Shown here piece by piece: positions 33,831 to 43,207 of a DNA stretch of 64,000 bases (the first letter of the stretch is position 1; every line of letters starts with the position of its first letter). Origin of the DNA: Micromonospora sp. C28SCA-DRY-2. Lineage in GTDB: Bacteria > Actinomycetota > Actinomycetes > Mycobacteriales > Micromonosporaceae. The stretch is taken from NCBI RefSeq assembly GCF_030519475.1, contig NZ_JAUMKD010000008.1, positions 1 through 64,000 on the forward strand, written 5' to 3'. A program made the translations under genes and the position numbers. The notes below the pieces were generated by a model. It made no database searches. It saw only the letters and a program-made list of their open reading frames with translations, and was not told where the DNA came from.

Positions 33831-36800
33831 ATGTTCAGACGTCCACACAGGAGGCGCACAGCCAGAACCCTGGTGAGCGCCGCGGCGGCGATGGTCCTCG
33901 TCGCCGCAGGCCTGGCCACCGGGACCGGCGCGCAGGCCGCGTCGGCCGCAACGGCCGCGGGTGCGGCCTCCCCGTCGGACAAGATCCGGCCGGACCTCGC
34001 GAAGCAGCTCGAGGGCAAGACCGAGGGCGACTTCTGGATCCGCTTCACCGACCGGGCCGACCTCAGCCAGGCCAGGGGCATCAAGGACTGGGCCAAGCGG
34101 GGCACCGCGGTGGCGGAGGCGCTGAAGAAGACCGCCGCCGAGAGCCAGGCCAAGGTCCGGTCCGAACTGGACACCGCCGGCGCGAAGTACCAGAGCTTCT
34201 GGGCCACCAACGCCATCCGGGTCAGCGGCGGCTCGCTGGCGATGGCGCAGAACCTCGCCGCGCACGCCGAGGTCGAGGGCCTGTACGCGCCGGTCGCCTA
34301 CGAGGTGCCGGAGACCACCAAGGGCACCGACGAGAAGACCGTGAACGCCCTCGAGTGGGGCATCGCGAACATCAACGCCGACGACGTCTGGTCCCAGTAC
34401 GGCGTCAAGGGCGAGGGCATCACCATCGCCAACATCGACACCGGTGTGCAGTTCGACCACCCCGCGCTGGTCAACTCCTACCGTGGCAACAACGGCGACG
34501 GCACGTTCGACCACAACTACAACTGGTTCAACGCCGCCGGCACCTGCGCGACGCCGTGCGACGGCGACGGCCACGGCACGCACACCATGGGCACGATGGT
34601 CGGCTCCGACGGGGCGAACCAGATCGGCGTCGCCCCCGAGGTCAAGTGGATCGCCGCGAACGGCTGCTGCCCCAGCGACGCCGCGCTGGTCACCTCCGGC
34701 CAGTGGATGCTCGAGCCGACCGACGTCAACGGCCAGAACCCGGACGCCAGCAAGCGGCCGAACATCATCAACAACTCCTGGGGTACCCGGCTGCCCTCCA
34801 ACGACCCGTTCATGGAGGACGTGACGCTGGCCTGGAAGGAGTCGGGCATCTTCGGTGTCTTCTCCAACGGCAACAGCGGACCGGGGTGCCAGACCAGCGG
34901 CTCGCCGGGCAGCCTGGCCAGCAACTACTCCTCCGGCGCGTACGACGTCAACAACAACATCGCCAACTTCTCGGCCCGGGGCGCGGGGCAGAACGGCGAG
35001 ACCAAGCCCAACATCTCGGCACCCGGGGTGAACGTCCGGTCGAGCCTGCCGGGCAGCGGCTACGGCGCCATCAGCGGCACCTCCATGGCGGCGCCGCACC
35101 TGGCCGGCACGATCGCGCTGCTGTGGTCGGCGGCACCGGCGATGGTCGGCGAGGTGGACGCGACCCGCGCGCTGCTGGACAACACGGCGATCGACAGCGC
35201 CGACGCCCAGTGCGGTGGCACCGCCGACGACAACAACGTCTTCGGTGAGGGCCGGCTGGACGCGCTGGCGCTGCTCAACGCCGCCCCGATCGGTGACACC
35301 GGCACGCTGGCCGGCACCGTCACCGACGCGGCCACCGGCGCCCCGATCGCGGACGCCACGGTGACCGTGACCGGTCCGGCGTCCCGCCAGCTCATCACCG
35401 GGGCCGACGGCAGGTACTCGTCGCTGCTGCCGGTGGGCGACTACCAGGTCGCCGTGGCGGCGTTCGGCTACCAGAGCCGGACGGTGCCGGCGACGGTCAC
35501 CCAGAACGCCACCACCACCGTCGACGTCGCGCTGACGGCGGTGCCGAGCGTCACCGTCGGCGGCGCGGTCACCGACGGCTCCGGGCACGGCTGGCCGCTC
35601 TACGCGAAGGTGACCGTGCAGGGCCCGTCGGGCGTGTCCGACTACACCACGCCGATCAACGGCCGCTACAACCTCACGCTGCCGGCCGGGGCGACCTACA
35701 CCCTCAAGGTGGAACCGCAGTACCCCGGCTACCAGACGGTGACCAAGGAGGTCGTCGTCGGCTCGGGCAACGTCACCGCCAACATCGCCGTACCGGTGCA
35801 GACCAACGCGTGCACCACGGCGCCCGGCTACACGTTCGGCTCCGACGGGGTCTACCAGACCTTCGACGGCACCGGCGTCCCGGCCGGCTGGTCGGTGGTC
35901 GACCACGCCGGTACCGGCCAGGTGTGGAAGTTCACCGACGACGGCAACCGTGGCAACCTGACCGGCGGCACCGGCAACTTCGCCATCATCGACAGCGACG
36001 AGTACGGCTCCGGCGGGCGGCAGGACAGCTCGCTGGTCAGCCCGGTCGTCGACCTGACCGACGTGGCGGCGCCGGTGATCCGGTTCAACCAGGACTTCAA
36101 CCAGCTGGGTCCGGACCGCGCCGACGTCGACCTGAGCGTCGACGGCGGTGCCACCTGGACCAACGTGCTCCGGCAGGCGGCCGACGTCCGGGGGCCGCGG
36201 GTCACCGAGATCCCGATCCCGCAGGCTGCCGGGCAGGCGCAGGTCCAGGTCCGCTTCCACTACTACGACGCCTCGTTCGAGTGGTGGTGGCAGGTCGACA
36301 ACGTCCTGATCGGCAGCGAGGTCATCTGCCGGCCGACCAACGGCGGCCTGGTGCTCGGGCACGTCCGGGACCGCAACGACGACGGCTACGTCAACGGCGC
36401 CACCGTCACCAGCAAGGACCGGCCGGCGGAGAAGGCCACCACGGTGGCGACCCCGGACGACACCGAGCTGGCGGACGGCTTCTACTGGCTGTTCTCCTCG
36501 CTGACCGGGACGCACACGTTCACCGCCTCGGCCGGCAACTACGTCAGCCAGAGCAAGGCCGTCGACGTGCAGGCCGACTGGGCGACCGCCGCCAACTTCC
36601 GGCTCGCGGCCGGCCGGCTCTCGGTCAAACCGGCCCAGGTCAGCGCCACGCTCCAGATGCCCACCGGCAAGGCCAGCAGGGCGTTCACCGTGACCAACAC
36701 CGGCGGCGCGCCGGTCGAGGTCGAGTTCAGTGAGCGCGACGGCGGGTTCGAGCTCCTCCGGGCCGACGGGTCCCGGTTGACCGAGCAGCAGGTGATCGGG

Positions 36801-38237
36801 TCCAACGGCGCACCCGAGCAGCGGCTGAACGTCCCGACGTCGTTCGCCGCCCGGGCGTCCGGGATGGCGGGCAACGCGACCGCCGCGGTCGGCCCGCAGG
36901 CCGCGCCGTGGACGGACATCGCCGACTACCCGGCGAACGTGATGGACAACCGGGTGGTGAACCTGGACGGCAAGGTGTACTCGATCGCCGGCGGCAACGG
37001 TTCGGCGTCCACGACGAAGAACTTCGTCTACGACCCGATCGCGCAGAGCTGGGCGCCGATCGCCGATCTTCCCGAGGCGCGCAACGCCATGACGGTGGGC
37101 GTCGTCGGTGGGAAGATCATCGCGACCGGCGGTTGGGCGGCGGCCGGTCCGTCCGGCACCACCTGGTCGTACGACCCGGGGGCGAACGCCTGGACGAAGG
37201 TGGCCGACAACCCGGCGGCACGCTCCGCCGCCGGTCAGGCGGTCGTCGACGGCAAGCTCTACGCCATCGGCGGCTGCACCACCGCGGCCTGTACGCCGAT
37301 GTCGAACAGCGTGGTCCGGTACGACCCGGGCGCCGACAGCTGGGAGACGCTACCGAACTACCCGAAGTCGGTCGCGTTCGCGTCCTGCGGTGGGATCGAC
37401 GGCGTCGTCTACTGCACCGGCGGCAACGACGGCTCCGCCTCCCAGAAGGCCAGCTACGCCTTCGACCCGGGGGCCAACGCCTGGACCGCGATTCCCGACG
37501 CGCCGGCCGACAACTGGGCCAGCTCGTTCGCGGTGGCGAACGGCAAGCTCCTGGTGGTCGGTGGCTCGCAGGGCGGCGCCATCACCAACGCCGGCTTCGC
37601 GTACGACCCGGCCACCAACTCGTGGTCGAACCTGCCGAACGCCAACACGGCGCGCTACCGCGGTGGCGCGGCGTGCGGCTTCTACAAGATCGGCGGTTCG
37701 TCCGGCAGCTTCACCGCGACGCCGGACAGCGAGGTGCTGCCCGGGTTCGAGGAGTGCGCCGAGGCGGCCGCCGACGTCAGCTGGATGACGATCGACAAGA
37801 CGTCGGCCACGCTGGCGCCGGGCGAGCAGGTCACGGTCACCGTCGGGATGACGGCGAACGTCGACCAGCCGGGCACCTACACCGCCTCGGTGGCGATCAA
37901 GGAGAACACCCCGTACACGGTGTCGCCGGTGGCGGTGACCATGAACGTCAATCCGCCGAAGACCTGGGGCAAGCTGATGGGTACCGTGACCGGGACGAGC
38001 TGCCAGGGTGCCAGCTCGCCGCTGCCCGGTGCGGTCGTCCAGATCGACTCATGGGCGATGTCGTGGACCTTCGCCACCGACGCCGAAGGCAAGTACGCCT
38101 ACTGGATGGACCGCCGGAACAACCCGATGACGATGATCGTCGCCAAGGACGACTGGAAGCCCCAGACCCGTCAGACGAGGATCAACACCACCACACCCAC
38201 CGTGGAGGACTTCGCCCTGTCGCCCATCCGCTGCTGA
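33831..38237 (+). CDS. Large secreted subtilisin-like protease with Kelch domain
   Basis: A 1468-residue exported S8 peptidase. Signal peptide 1-38; propeptide-like region ~50-165; catalytic triad D203 (IANIDTGV), H248 (GDGHGTHTMG) and S418 (SGTSMAAPH), with oxyanion Asn in NNSWG. Two carboxypeptidase-regulatory-like domains lie at ~500-660, a jelly-roll/anchor-J-like domain (FDGTGVPAGWSVVD) at ~670-830, another beta domain at ~840-930, and about five Kelch motifs (YSIAGGNG, IIATGGW, YAIGGC, YCTGGNDG, LVVGGS) at ~1020-1290. A final beta domain ends in PIRC. ATG 33831 follows AAGGAGG. It is probably an extracellular protein-degrading or matrix enzyme controlled by the flanking regulators. Confidence 0.85.
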   Translation: MFRRPHRRRTARTLVSAAAAMVLVAAGLATGTGAQAASAATAAGAASPSDKIRPDLAKQLEGKTEGDFWIRFTDRADLSQARGIKDWAKRGTAVAEALKKTAAESQAKVRSELDTAGAKYQSFWATNAIRVSGGSLAMAQNLAAHAEVEGLYAPVAYEVPETTKGTDEKTVNALEWGIANINADDVWSQYGVKGEGITIANIDTGVQFDHPALVNSYRGNNGDGTFDHNYNWFNAAGTCATPCDGDGHGTHTMGTMVGSDGANQIGVAPEVKWIAANGCCPSDAALVTSGQWMLEPTDVNGQNPDASKRPNIINNSWGTRLPSNDPFMEDVTLAWKESGIFGVFSNGNSGPGCQTSGSPGSLASNYSSGAYDVNNNIANFSARGAGQNGETKPNISAPGVNVRSSLPGSGYGAISGTSMAAPHLAGTIALLWSAAPAMVGEVDATRALLDNTAIDSADAQCGGTADDNNVFGEGRLDALALLNAAPIGDTGTLAGTVTDAATGAPIADATVTVTGPASRQLITGADGRYSSLLPVGDYQVAVAAFGYQSRTVPATVTQNATTTVDVALTAVPSVTVGGAVTDGSGHGWPLYAKVTVQGPSGVSDYTTPINGRYNLTLPAGATYTLKVEPQYPGYQTVTKEVVVGSGNVTANIAVPVQTNACTTAPGYTFGSDGVYQTFDGTGVPAGWSVVDHAGTGQVWKFTDDGNRGNLTGGTGNFAIIDSDEYGSGGRQDSSLVSPVVDLTDVAAPVIRFNQDFNQLGPDRADVDLSVDGGATWTNVLRQAADVRGPRVTEIPIPQAAGQAQVQVRFHYYDASFEWWWQVDNVLIGSEVICRPTNGGLVLGHVRDRNDDGYVNGATVTSKDRPAEKATTVATPDDTELADGFYWLFSSLTGTHTFTASAGNYVSQSKAVDVQADWATAANFRLAAGRLSVKPAQVSATLQMPTGKASRAFTVTNTGGAPVEVEFSERDGGFELLRADGSRLTEQQVIGSNGAPEQRLNVPTSFAARASGMAGNATAAVGPQAAPWTDIADYPANVMDNRVVNLDGKVYSIAGGNGSASTTKNFVYDPIAQSWAPIADLPEARNAMTVGVVGGKIIATGGWAAAGPSGTTWSYDPGANAWTKVADNPAARSAAGQAVVDGKLYAIGGCTTAACTPMSNSVVRYDPGADSWETLPNYPKSVAFASCGGIDGVVYCTGGNDGSASQKASYAFDPGANAWTAIPDAPADNWASSFAVANGKLLVVGGSQGGAITNAGFAYDPATNSWSNLPNANTARYRGGAACGFYKIGGSSGSFTATPDSEVLPGFEECAEAAADVSWMTIDKTSATLAPGEQVTVTVGMTANVDQPGTYTASVAIKENTPYTVSPVAVTMNVNPPKTWGKLMGTVTGTSCQGASSPLPGAVVQIDSWAMSWTFATDAEGKYAYWMDRRNNPMTMIVAKDDWKPQTRQTRINTTTPTVEDFALSPIRC

Positions 38238-38255
38238 CCTGACGGTCGGCTGACC

Positions 38256-38294
38256 GAACCGGCCCGCCTGGTCGTCCACCAGGCGGGCCGGTTC
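38256..38294. terminator. Terminator after the subtilisin gene
   Basis: A perfect 17-bp stem (GAACCGGCCCGCCTGGT with its complement) and a 5-base loop lie between the convergent subtilisin and second regulator genes. Confidence 0.8.
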
Positions 38295-38361
38295 ACGTCC
38301 GGCGGGAGGCGCCCGGCGCCGGCTCGGGCGACAGCGGACCGCCCGTCGCGATGCCCGCGGG

Positions 38362-38877
38362 TCAGACCGGGGCGAGCCGGAAGCCGACCCCGCGTACCGC
38401 GTGGATGGTCGCCGCGGCGTTCAGCCGGGCGAGCTTGCGCCGTACCCGCCGCACCACGGAGTGCATGTCGGACCCGCGACCGAGGTGCTCGTTGCCCCAG
38501 ACCTCGCGGTGCAGCCGTTCGTAGGTCCAGATCCGCCCGGGCGCGCCGACCAGGCAGCGCAGCAGGTCGTGCTCCAGCCGGGTCAAGCCGATCTCGCGGT
38601 CCAGCCACCGCAGCACCCGCCGGTCCGAGTCGACGGTCAGGCCCGGCGGCGGTGGCGCGGTGCCCTCCGGCGCGGTCTCGGTGGCCACCGCTTGGTCCGG
38701 CGGGGCGGCCGGCGGATCGCTCGGCGGTTCGGCCACGTCGAGGAACTTCCGCGCCTGGTCCACCGTCGAGACGATCAGGAACGCCTCGGACCCGCCGAGC
38801 AGTCGCGCGAGCTGCCTGCGCTCCGCCGGCGAGGAAGCGATGCCGATCGCCAGGGAAGCCACCCGGATCCCCCTCAT
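38362..38877 (-). CDS. Winged-helix regulator with truncated receiver (paralogue 2)
   Basis: A 171-residue homologue of the protein at 32993: same half-receiver (IASSPAERRQLARLL ... FLIVSTVDQ) and same C-terminal winged helix (REIGLTRLEHDLLRCL, LHREVWGNEHL, MHSVVRRVRRKL, VRGVGFRL). A proline-rich linker separates the halves. ATG 38877 follows GGAAGG. It is convergent with the subtilisin gene; duplicated regulators bracketing one target suggest joint or opposing control (inference). Confidence 0.7.
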   Translation of the reverse strand: MRGIRVASLAIGIASSPAERRQLARLLGGSEAFLIVSTVDQARKFLDVAEPPSDPPAAPPDQAVATETAPEGTAPPPPGLTVDSDRRVLRWLDREIGLTRLEHDLLRCLVGAPGRIWTYERLHREVWGNEHLGRGSDMHSVVRRVRRKLARLNAAATIHAVRGVGFRLAPV

Positions 38878-39437
38878 TACCCCACCTTCCCCGTTCCCCC
38901 CACGATTGTTGGGCGGTCATCCGACGACGCCCGTCAATCATCTGCGACCTTAGTTGCGCTTTATATCGGTACGGTTAAAAATAGTTGCGCGTAGGCATCC
39001 GTAAATGCCTGTGGCGTTCTTCCGAATGCGGGTGTAAACGTTTTCAGTATGGCTTGACCGAATTCGGCAGGATGTCGGCGAGGGCTCGGGGGTCGAGGTG
39101 GTGGGCATGGGTTCGACGCCTGGCCGGGCGGGTGGCCGTGTGGTGTGGCCGCCTGCCGCGCACCGGGCAGGGGCCGTACCGACCGGTGCCGGGTCCAGCC
39201 GGCGGTGTGGCGACGGGATCGGGGTGGGACGGCGGAAATAGTGGTGCGGTTCGATCTGCGGTCAATGTCCGGGCGGCTCGGCCGGGCTGTCCGGGCCGTC
39301 CTCCACGATATCCGCCCCGGCCCCACCGCCGGTAAGGAAATCCGACATCACATTGACGCATATACAGATGTAAGTAGCAGTCCGTTGTGGTCCGCCGGGC
39401 GGGCCGCGAGATACGGCGGCCCGGCGACGGCGGTCCG
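38878..39437. other. 560-bp gene-free region, partly AT-rich
   Basis: No convincing gene is seen. The first ~180 bp are unusually AT-rich for this genome (TTTATATCGG, GGTTAAAAATAG, GTAAACGTTTTCAG) and hold two TAGTTGCGC repeats. Open frames between 39000 and 39437 have no recognisable motif and biased, shadow-like composition. Another AT-rich patch lies at 39335-39380. It could be a regulatory region or a decayed insertion. Confidence 0.4.
38951..38990. promoter_or_regulatory. TAGTTGCGC direct repeats 31 bp apart
   Basis: TAGTTGCGC occurs at 38951-38959 and 38982-38990, about three helical turns apart, upstream of the second winged-helix regulator. AGTTGC also occurs at 33635-33640 near the first regulator and the subtilisin promoter. 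These are candidate binding sites for the paralogous regulators. Confidence 0.35.
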
Positions 39438-41258
39438 TCAGGCGCGGGCGGGCGACCACCCGTCCGCCACGAGACGCGTGGCGTCCCGGCCCTCGCCGTG
39501 GAAGAGCAGGCCGGCCCGGTCCGCCGCGACGATCCGGTCGACGTAGACCCCGCGCCCGCGGGCCGAGACATCCGTGCTGCTGCTCCAACGCAGGTGGGTC
39601 GCCTGGTCAGGCAGCTCGACGCTGACCTGCCACCAGACCCGACCGCCGTAGCCGGTGACCGTGCCGTCGCTGGCCCAGCGCTGGCCGCCGTGCCGCAGCC
39701 GCATCGGCGCCGGCGCCCAGGTCCGACCCCCGTCGGCGGAGACCTCGAACCGGGCGCCGTCGTAGCGCGGCTCGGTGTCGTACCAGAGCAGGAAGCTCGC
39801 GGTGCCGCCGCGGGCCGCCCGGCGCAGCGGGGCGGTGAGGGTGACCGTCGCGAGGTCCCGCGGGTCGGCCCGCCACGCCTCCCGCGACCGGGGCCGCACC
39901 GGCATCGCCTCGGCGAGATCGGCCGCGACGGCCCGCCGGGCCACGTTGTTGCTGCCCCAGCCGCGGTCGGGGTGCACCCGGTTGCTGAGCAGGATGACGA
40001 AGGAGTGGGAGAGCGGGTCGACCACCAGCGAGGTGCCGGTGAACCCGGTGTGCCCGAACCCCACCGGGGAGGACAGGCCCATCATGTACCAGTGCTTGTT
40101 GAGCTCGAAGCCGAGCCCGCGGTCGCTCTCCGGGTAGGCCTGCTCCAGCGGCGCGTTGTAGTTGACCAGCATCGCCCGCACCGTGTCCGGATGCAGGATC
40201 CGCCGGCCCCGGTACTCGCCGCCGTTGAGCAGGGTCTGGCAGAGCACGGCCAGGTCCGCCGCGGTGGAGAAGACACCCGCGTGCCCCGCCACACCCCCGA
40301 GCGACCAGGCGTTCTCGTCGTGCACCTCGCCCCACACCATGCCGCGCCCGGCGTACGGCTGGTACTCGGTGGCGGCGATCCGCGAGCGTAGCTCCGGCGC
40401 CGGGTTGTAGCCGGTGTCGGTCATGCCCAGCGGCGCGGTGACGCCGTCGCGGACCAGGTCGGCCAGCGACCGGCCGGTCACCCGCTCCACCAGCACGCCG
40501 AGCGCGATCAGCCCGAGGTCGGAGTACACGTACCGGGTGCCGGGCGTCGCGCCGGGGACCAGTGGCGTGGCGAGCGCGGCGGCGAACCGCTCGGCCGGGG
40601 TCGGGTACCGGCTCCACAGCGCCGTGAACGCGGGCAGCCCGGAGGTGTGGGTGAGCAGCATGCGTACCGTGACGGCCTGCTTGCCGCCGGCCGCGAACTC
40701 CGGGACGTACCGGGCGACCGGCGCGTCCAGCTCGACCCGGCCCCGCTCGACCTGCTGCAACACCACGATCGTGGTGAACAGCTTCGACACCGACGCCAGG
40801 TCGAAGATGGTGTCGGGCCGCATCGGGAGCCGCTGGTCGGCGGGCAGCTCCACCCCGACCAGCCCGGGTGGCGGCCCGACGGCGGAGTAGCGCACCGCCG
40901 AACCCACCGCGGCGTGCTGCACGACCACGCCGTCCTTGGCGGCCAGCACCACGGCGCCCGCGTACGTGGGATGGCCGGGGTGGTCCGGGGTCGGTTCGAG
41001 GTACGCCGTGAGGTCGGCGGGCATGCGGTCGACGTGCTCGGGGAGCAGCCCCACCTCGCGGGCGTCGCCGTAGCGCAGCGTGTCGTGGCGGAACCGGAGG
41101 TCGGCGGGCGTGACGGACGGCGGTGCGGACCCGGCCGGCGACCGCTCGGCGGCGGCCGCCCCGGTCGCCGGCATCGCCGTGCCGAGCACGGCCACGGCCA
41201 GGCCGAGGGCGAGGCCCCGGCGCACGCCCATCGTGGTGCGGACAGTCCTCGCCGGCAT
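39438..41258 (-). CDS. Secreted serine hydrolase (beta-lactamase fold, AmiE-like)
   Basis: A 606-residue exported class C beta-lactamase-fold enzyme. It has a signal peptide (14-37), catalytic S156-x-x-K159 (DLASVSKL), Tyr244 in YVYSDLG, and HTG in GFGHTGFTG. A C-terminal beta-sandwich of ~150 residues follows. ATG 41258 sits behind GGAGGAA, 8 bases after a NagZ-like gene. In Bacillus a NagZ and a beta-lactamase-fold muramyl-amidase (AmiE) pair to degrade muropeptides, so the same role is likely here. Confidence 0.75.
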   Translation of the reverse strand: MPARTVRTTMGVRRGLALGLAVAVLGTAMPATGAAAAERSPAGSAPPSVTPADLRFRHDTLRYGDAREVGLLPEHVDRMPADLTAYLEPTPDHPGHPTYAGAVVLAAKDGVVVQHAAVGSAVRYSAVGPPPGLVGVELPADQRLPMRPDTIFDLASVSKLFTTIVVLQQVERGRVELDAPVARYVPEFAAGGKQAVTVRMLLTHTSGLPAFTALWSRYPTPAERFAAALATPLVPGATPGTRYVYSDLGLIALGVLVERVTGRSLADLVRDGVTAPLGMTDTGYNPAPELRSRIAATEYQPYAGRGMVWGEVHDENAWSLGGVAGHAGVFSTAADLAVLCQTLLNGGEYRGRRILHPDTVRAMLVNYNAPLEQAYPESDRGLGFELNKHWYMMGLSSPVGFGHTGFTGTSLVVDPLSHSFVILLSNRVHPDRGWGSNNVARRAVAADLAEAMPVRPRSREAWRADPRDLATVTLTAPLRRAARGGTASFLLWYDTEPRYDGARFEVSADGGRTWAPAPMRLRHGGQRWASDGTVTGYGGRVWWQVSVELPDQATHLRWSSSTDVSARGRGVYVDRIVAADRAGLLFHGEGRDATRLVADGWSPARA

Positions 41259-41266
41259 GGTTCCTC

Positions 41267-43099
41267 CTACCAGGTCAGGCCGTGGCCGTAGGGGTAGAGC
41301 AGCCCGCCGTCGGCGGTGGGAATCGTGACCGGCAGCCGTCCGCGCGGGGACAGCTCGCCGTGCAGCGCGCGGACGAGCGCGTCCATCGCCGCCCGGGTGT
41401 ACGAGTAGGTCGCCAGGTAGCTGGACACGCCCGGCAGGTACGCGATGTCGTACGGGTCACGGACCGCCACCACGACCACGGGTCGGCCGGTCGCGAGCAG
41501 CGCCGCGACGAGCCGCCGCTGGCTGGCGCGCGGGTCGGTGACCGCGACGTCCCACGCCTTGTTCACCAGCACCACGGTGAGGTCGTGCCGGGCCGCCTCG
41601 GCGGCGGTCGCGGCGATCGCCTGGTCCGACGGCAGGGTCGCCGGTCGGGCGGTGGCGCGGGCGCCGCGGGCGGCGAACCCGTCGGCGACCGTCGCGACCG
41701 GCGCGAAGGCGGCGCTGTTCCAGCCGGTCACCAGCACCGACCGGTCGGTGCGGGCCAGCGGCAGCAACCCGGCGTCGTTGCGGACAGCGGTGAGCGTCGG
41801 GTCGGTGACCCGGGTGACGGCGGCGAGGTGCTCGGCCGCCCCGACGGTGCGGACCGCCGCCTCGACGTCGACCAGCGGCGACCCGGCCAGGCCCTGCCGG
41901 TACTTCAGGGCCAGGATGCGCCGGACCGACTCGTCGATCCGCCGCTCGGTCAGCTCGCCGGTGGCCACCGCGCGCAGCACCGCGTCCCGGGCCAGCCGCA
42001 GGTCCGGCGGCATCAGCAACTGGTCGGCGCCGGCCTTGAGGGCCAGCACGGGCACCCGCTCGTCGCCGTACTTCTGCCGCACCCCGGCCATGTTCAGCGC
42101 GTCGGTGACGATCACGCCGCGGAAGCCGAGTTCGCCGCGCAGCACGCCGGAGAGGATGGTCGGCGACAGCGTCGCCGGGTCGCCGGAGGGGTCGAGCGCC
42201 GGCACCACGATGTGCGCCGTCATGACCGACTCGACGCCGGCGGCGATGGCCCGCCGGAACGGCGGCGCGTCGATCCGGTCCCACTCCTCGCGGGTGTGGT
42301 TGATCACCGGGAGGTCGGTGTGGCTGTCGTTGTCGGTGTCGCCGTGACCGGGGAAGTGCTTCGCCACCGCTGTCGTGCCGGCGTCCCGCTGGAAGCCGGT
42401 GACCTGCGCGGCGGTCAGCTCGGCCACCAGGGTGGGGTCGGCGCCGAACGACCGTACCCCGATCACCGGGTTGGCCGGGTCGACGTTGACGTCGGCGATC
42501 GGCGCGTACGGCTGGTGGATGCCGACCGCGCGCAGCTCGCGCCCGGTGATCTCCGCCGCGGATCGGGCGTCGCGCGGCGAGCGCCCGGCGCCCAGGGCCA
42601 TCGCGCCGGGGAACTGGGCGGCGGGGGCGGGCATCCGCAGCACCACGCCCTGCTCCTGGTCGGTGGAGATGAGCAGCGGGACGCGGTCCTTGCCGCCGTC
42701 ACCGAGGGCGGCCCGTTGCAGGCCGTTGGAGAGCGTGGCGATCTGCCGCGGGCTGTCCAGGTTGTGCGACCAGGAGAAGTAGCAGACCGCGCCGAGGTGG
42801 AACTCCTCGATCACCTCGGCCGGCGTCTCGACGCCGAACGCCGCCCGGTTGGCGGCCCGGTCCGCGGCCGTCGGCGCGGTCGCGTCGGTGCCGTAGACGT
42901 AGGTGGCGAAGAGCTGGCCGACCTTCTGCTCCAGGCTCATGTGCCGCAGCGTCGAGGTGACCCAGCCGTGTTCGGCGGCGGGCGGTGGCGCGGCGGGGGA
43001 GTCGGTGGCGGAGTCGGCGACGGCCTGGACGGGCAGCGGCGAGAGGGTGGTCCCCAGGGTGGCCACCAGGACGGTCGCGATGACGAGTCGGGTCTTCAT
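41267..43099 (-). CDS. Secreted NagZ-like GH3 beta-N-acetylhexosaminidase
   Basis: A 610-residue exported glycosidase. Signal peptide 1-28; TIM-barrel with KHFPGHGDTDNDSH (247-260), the NagZ signature holding the Asp-His dyad, and nucleophile D333 (VTDALNMAG). A second alpha/beta domain follows, as in Bacillus NagZ. It removes GlcNAc from muropeptides or chitin fragments. It is the first gene of a two-gene operon with the AmiE-like hydrolase, from a recognisable sigma70-type promoter. Confidence 0.82.
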   Translation of the reverse strand: MKTRLVIATVLVATLGTTLSPLPVQAVADSATDSPAAPPPAAEHGWVTSTLRHMSLEQKVGQLFATYVYGTDATAPTAADRAANRAAFGVETPAEVIEEFHLGAVCYFSWSHNLDSPRQIATLSNGLQRAALGDGGKDRVPLLISTDQEQGVVLRMPAPAAQFPGAMALGAGRSPRDARSAAEITGRELRAVGIHQPYAPIADVNVDPANPVIGVRSFGADPTLVAELTAAQVTGFQRDAGTTAVAKHFPGHGDTDNDSHTDLPVINHTREEWDRIDAPPFRRAIAAGVESVMTAHIVVPALDPSGDPATLSPTILSGVLRGELGFRGVIVTDALNMAGVRQKYGDERVPVLALKAGADQLLMPPDLRLARDAVLRAVATGELTERRIDESVRRILALKYRQGLAGSPLVDVEAAVRTVGAAEHLAAVTRVTDPTLTAVRNDAGLLPLARTDRSVLVTGWNSAAFAPVATVADGFAARGARATARPATLPSDQAIAATAAEAARHDLTVVLVNKAWDVAVTDPRASQRRLVAALLATGRPVVVVAVRDPYDIAYLPGVSSYLATYSYTRAAMDALVRALHGELSPRGRLPVTIPTADGGLLYPYGHGLTW

Positions 43100-43129
43100 A
43101 GACGACGACCTCTCAGTCCGGATGGCTGA

Positions 43130-43158
43130 AACTTAGCTACACATCGATTAATCGTCAA
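43130..43158 (-). promoter_or_regulatory. Sigma70-type promoter with operator for the NagZ operon
   Basis: On the minus strand TTGACG (43158-43153), 17 bases, then TAAGTT (43135-43130). The palindrome CGATTAATCG (43145-43154) overlaps -35 and spacer, so a repressor probably binds there. TTAGCTACA/TTTGCTACA occur 31 bp apart around it. Confidence 0.6.
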
Positions 43159-43207
43159 GAAGGTTTGCTACAAGAACCGCGCTCCCGGGCGGTGCGGCCG
43201 ACGCCGC

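Noticed and set aside
38985..39335. 116-codon frame in the gene-free region
   Set aside because: No motif, no ribosome site and Arg/Gly-rich composition; likely a shadow or decayed sequence.
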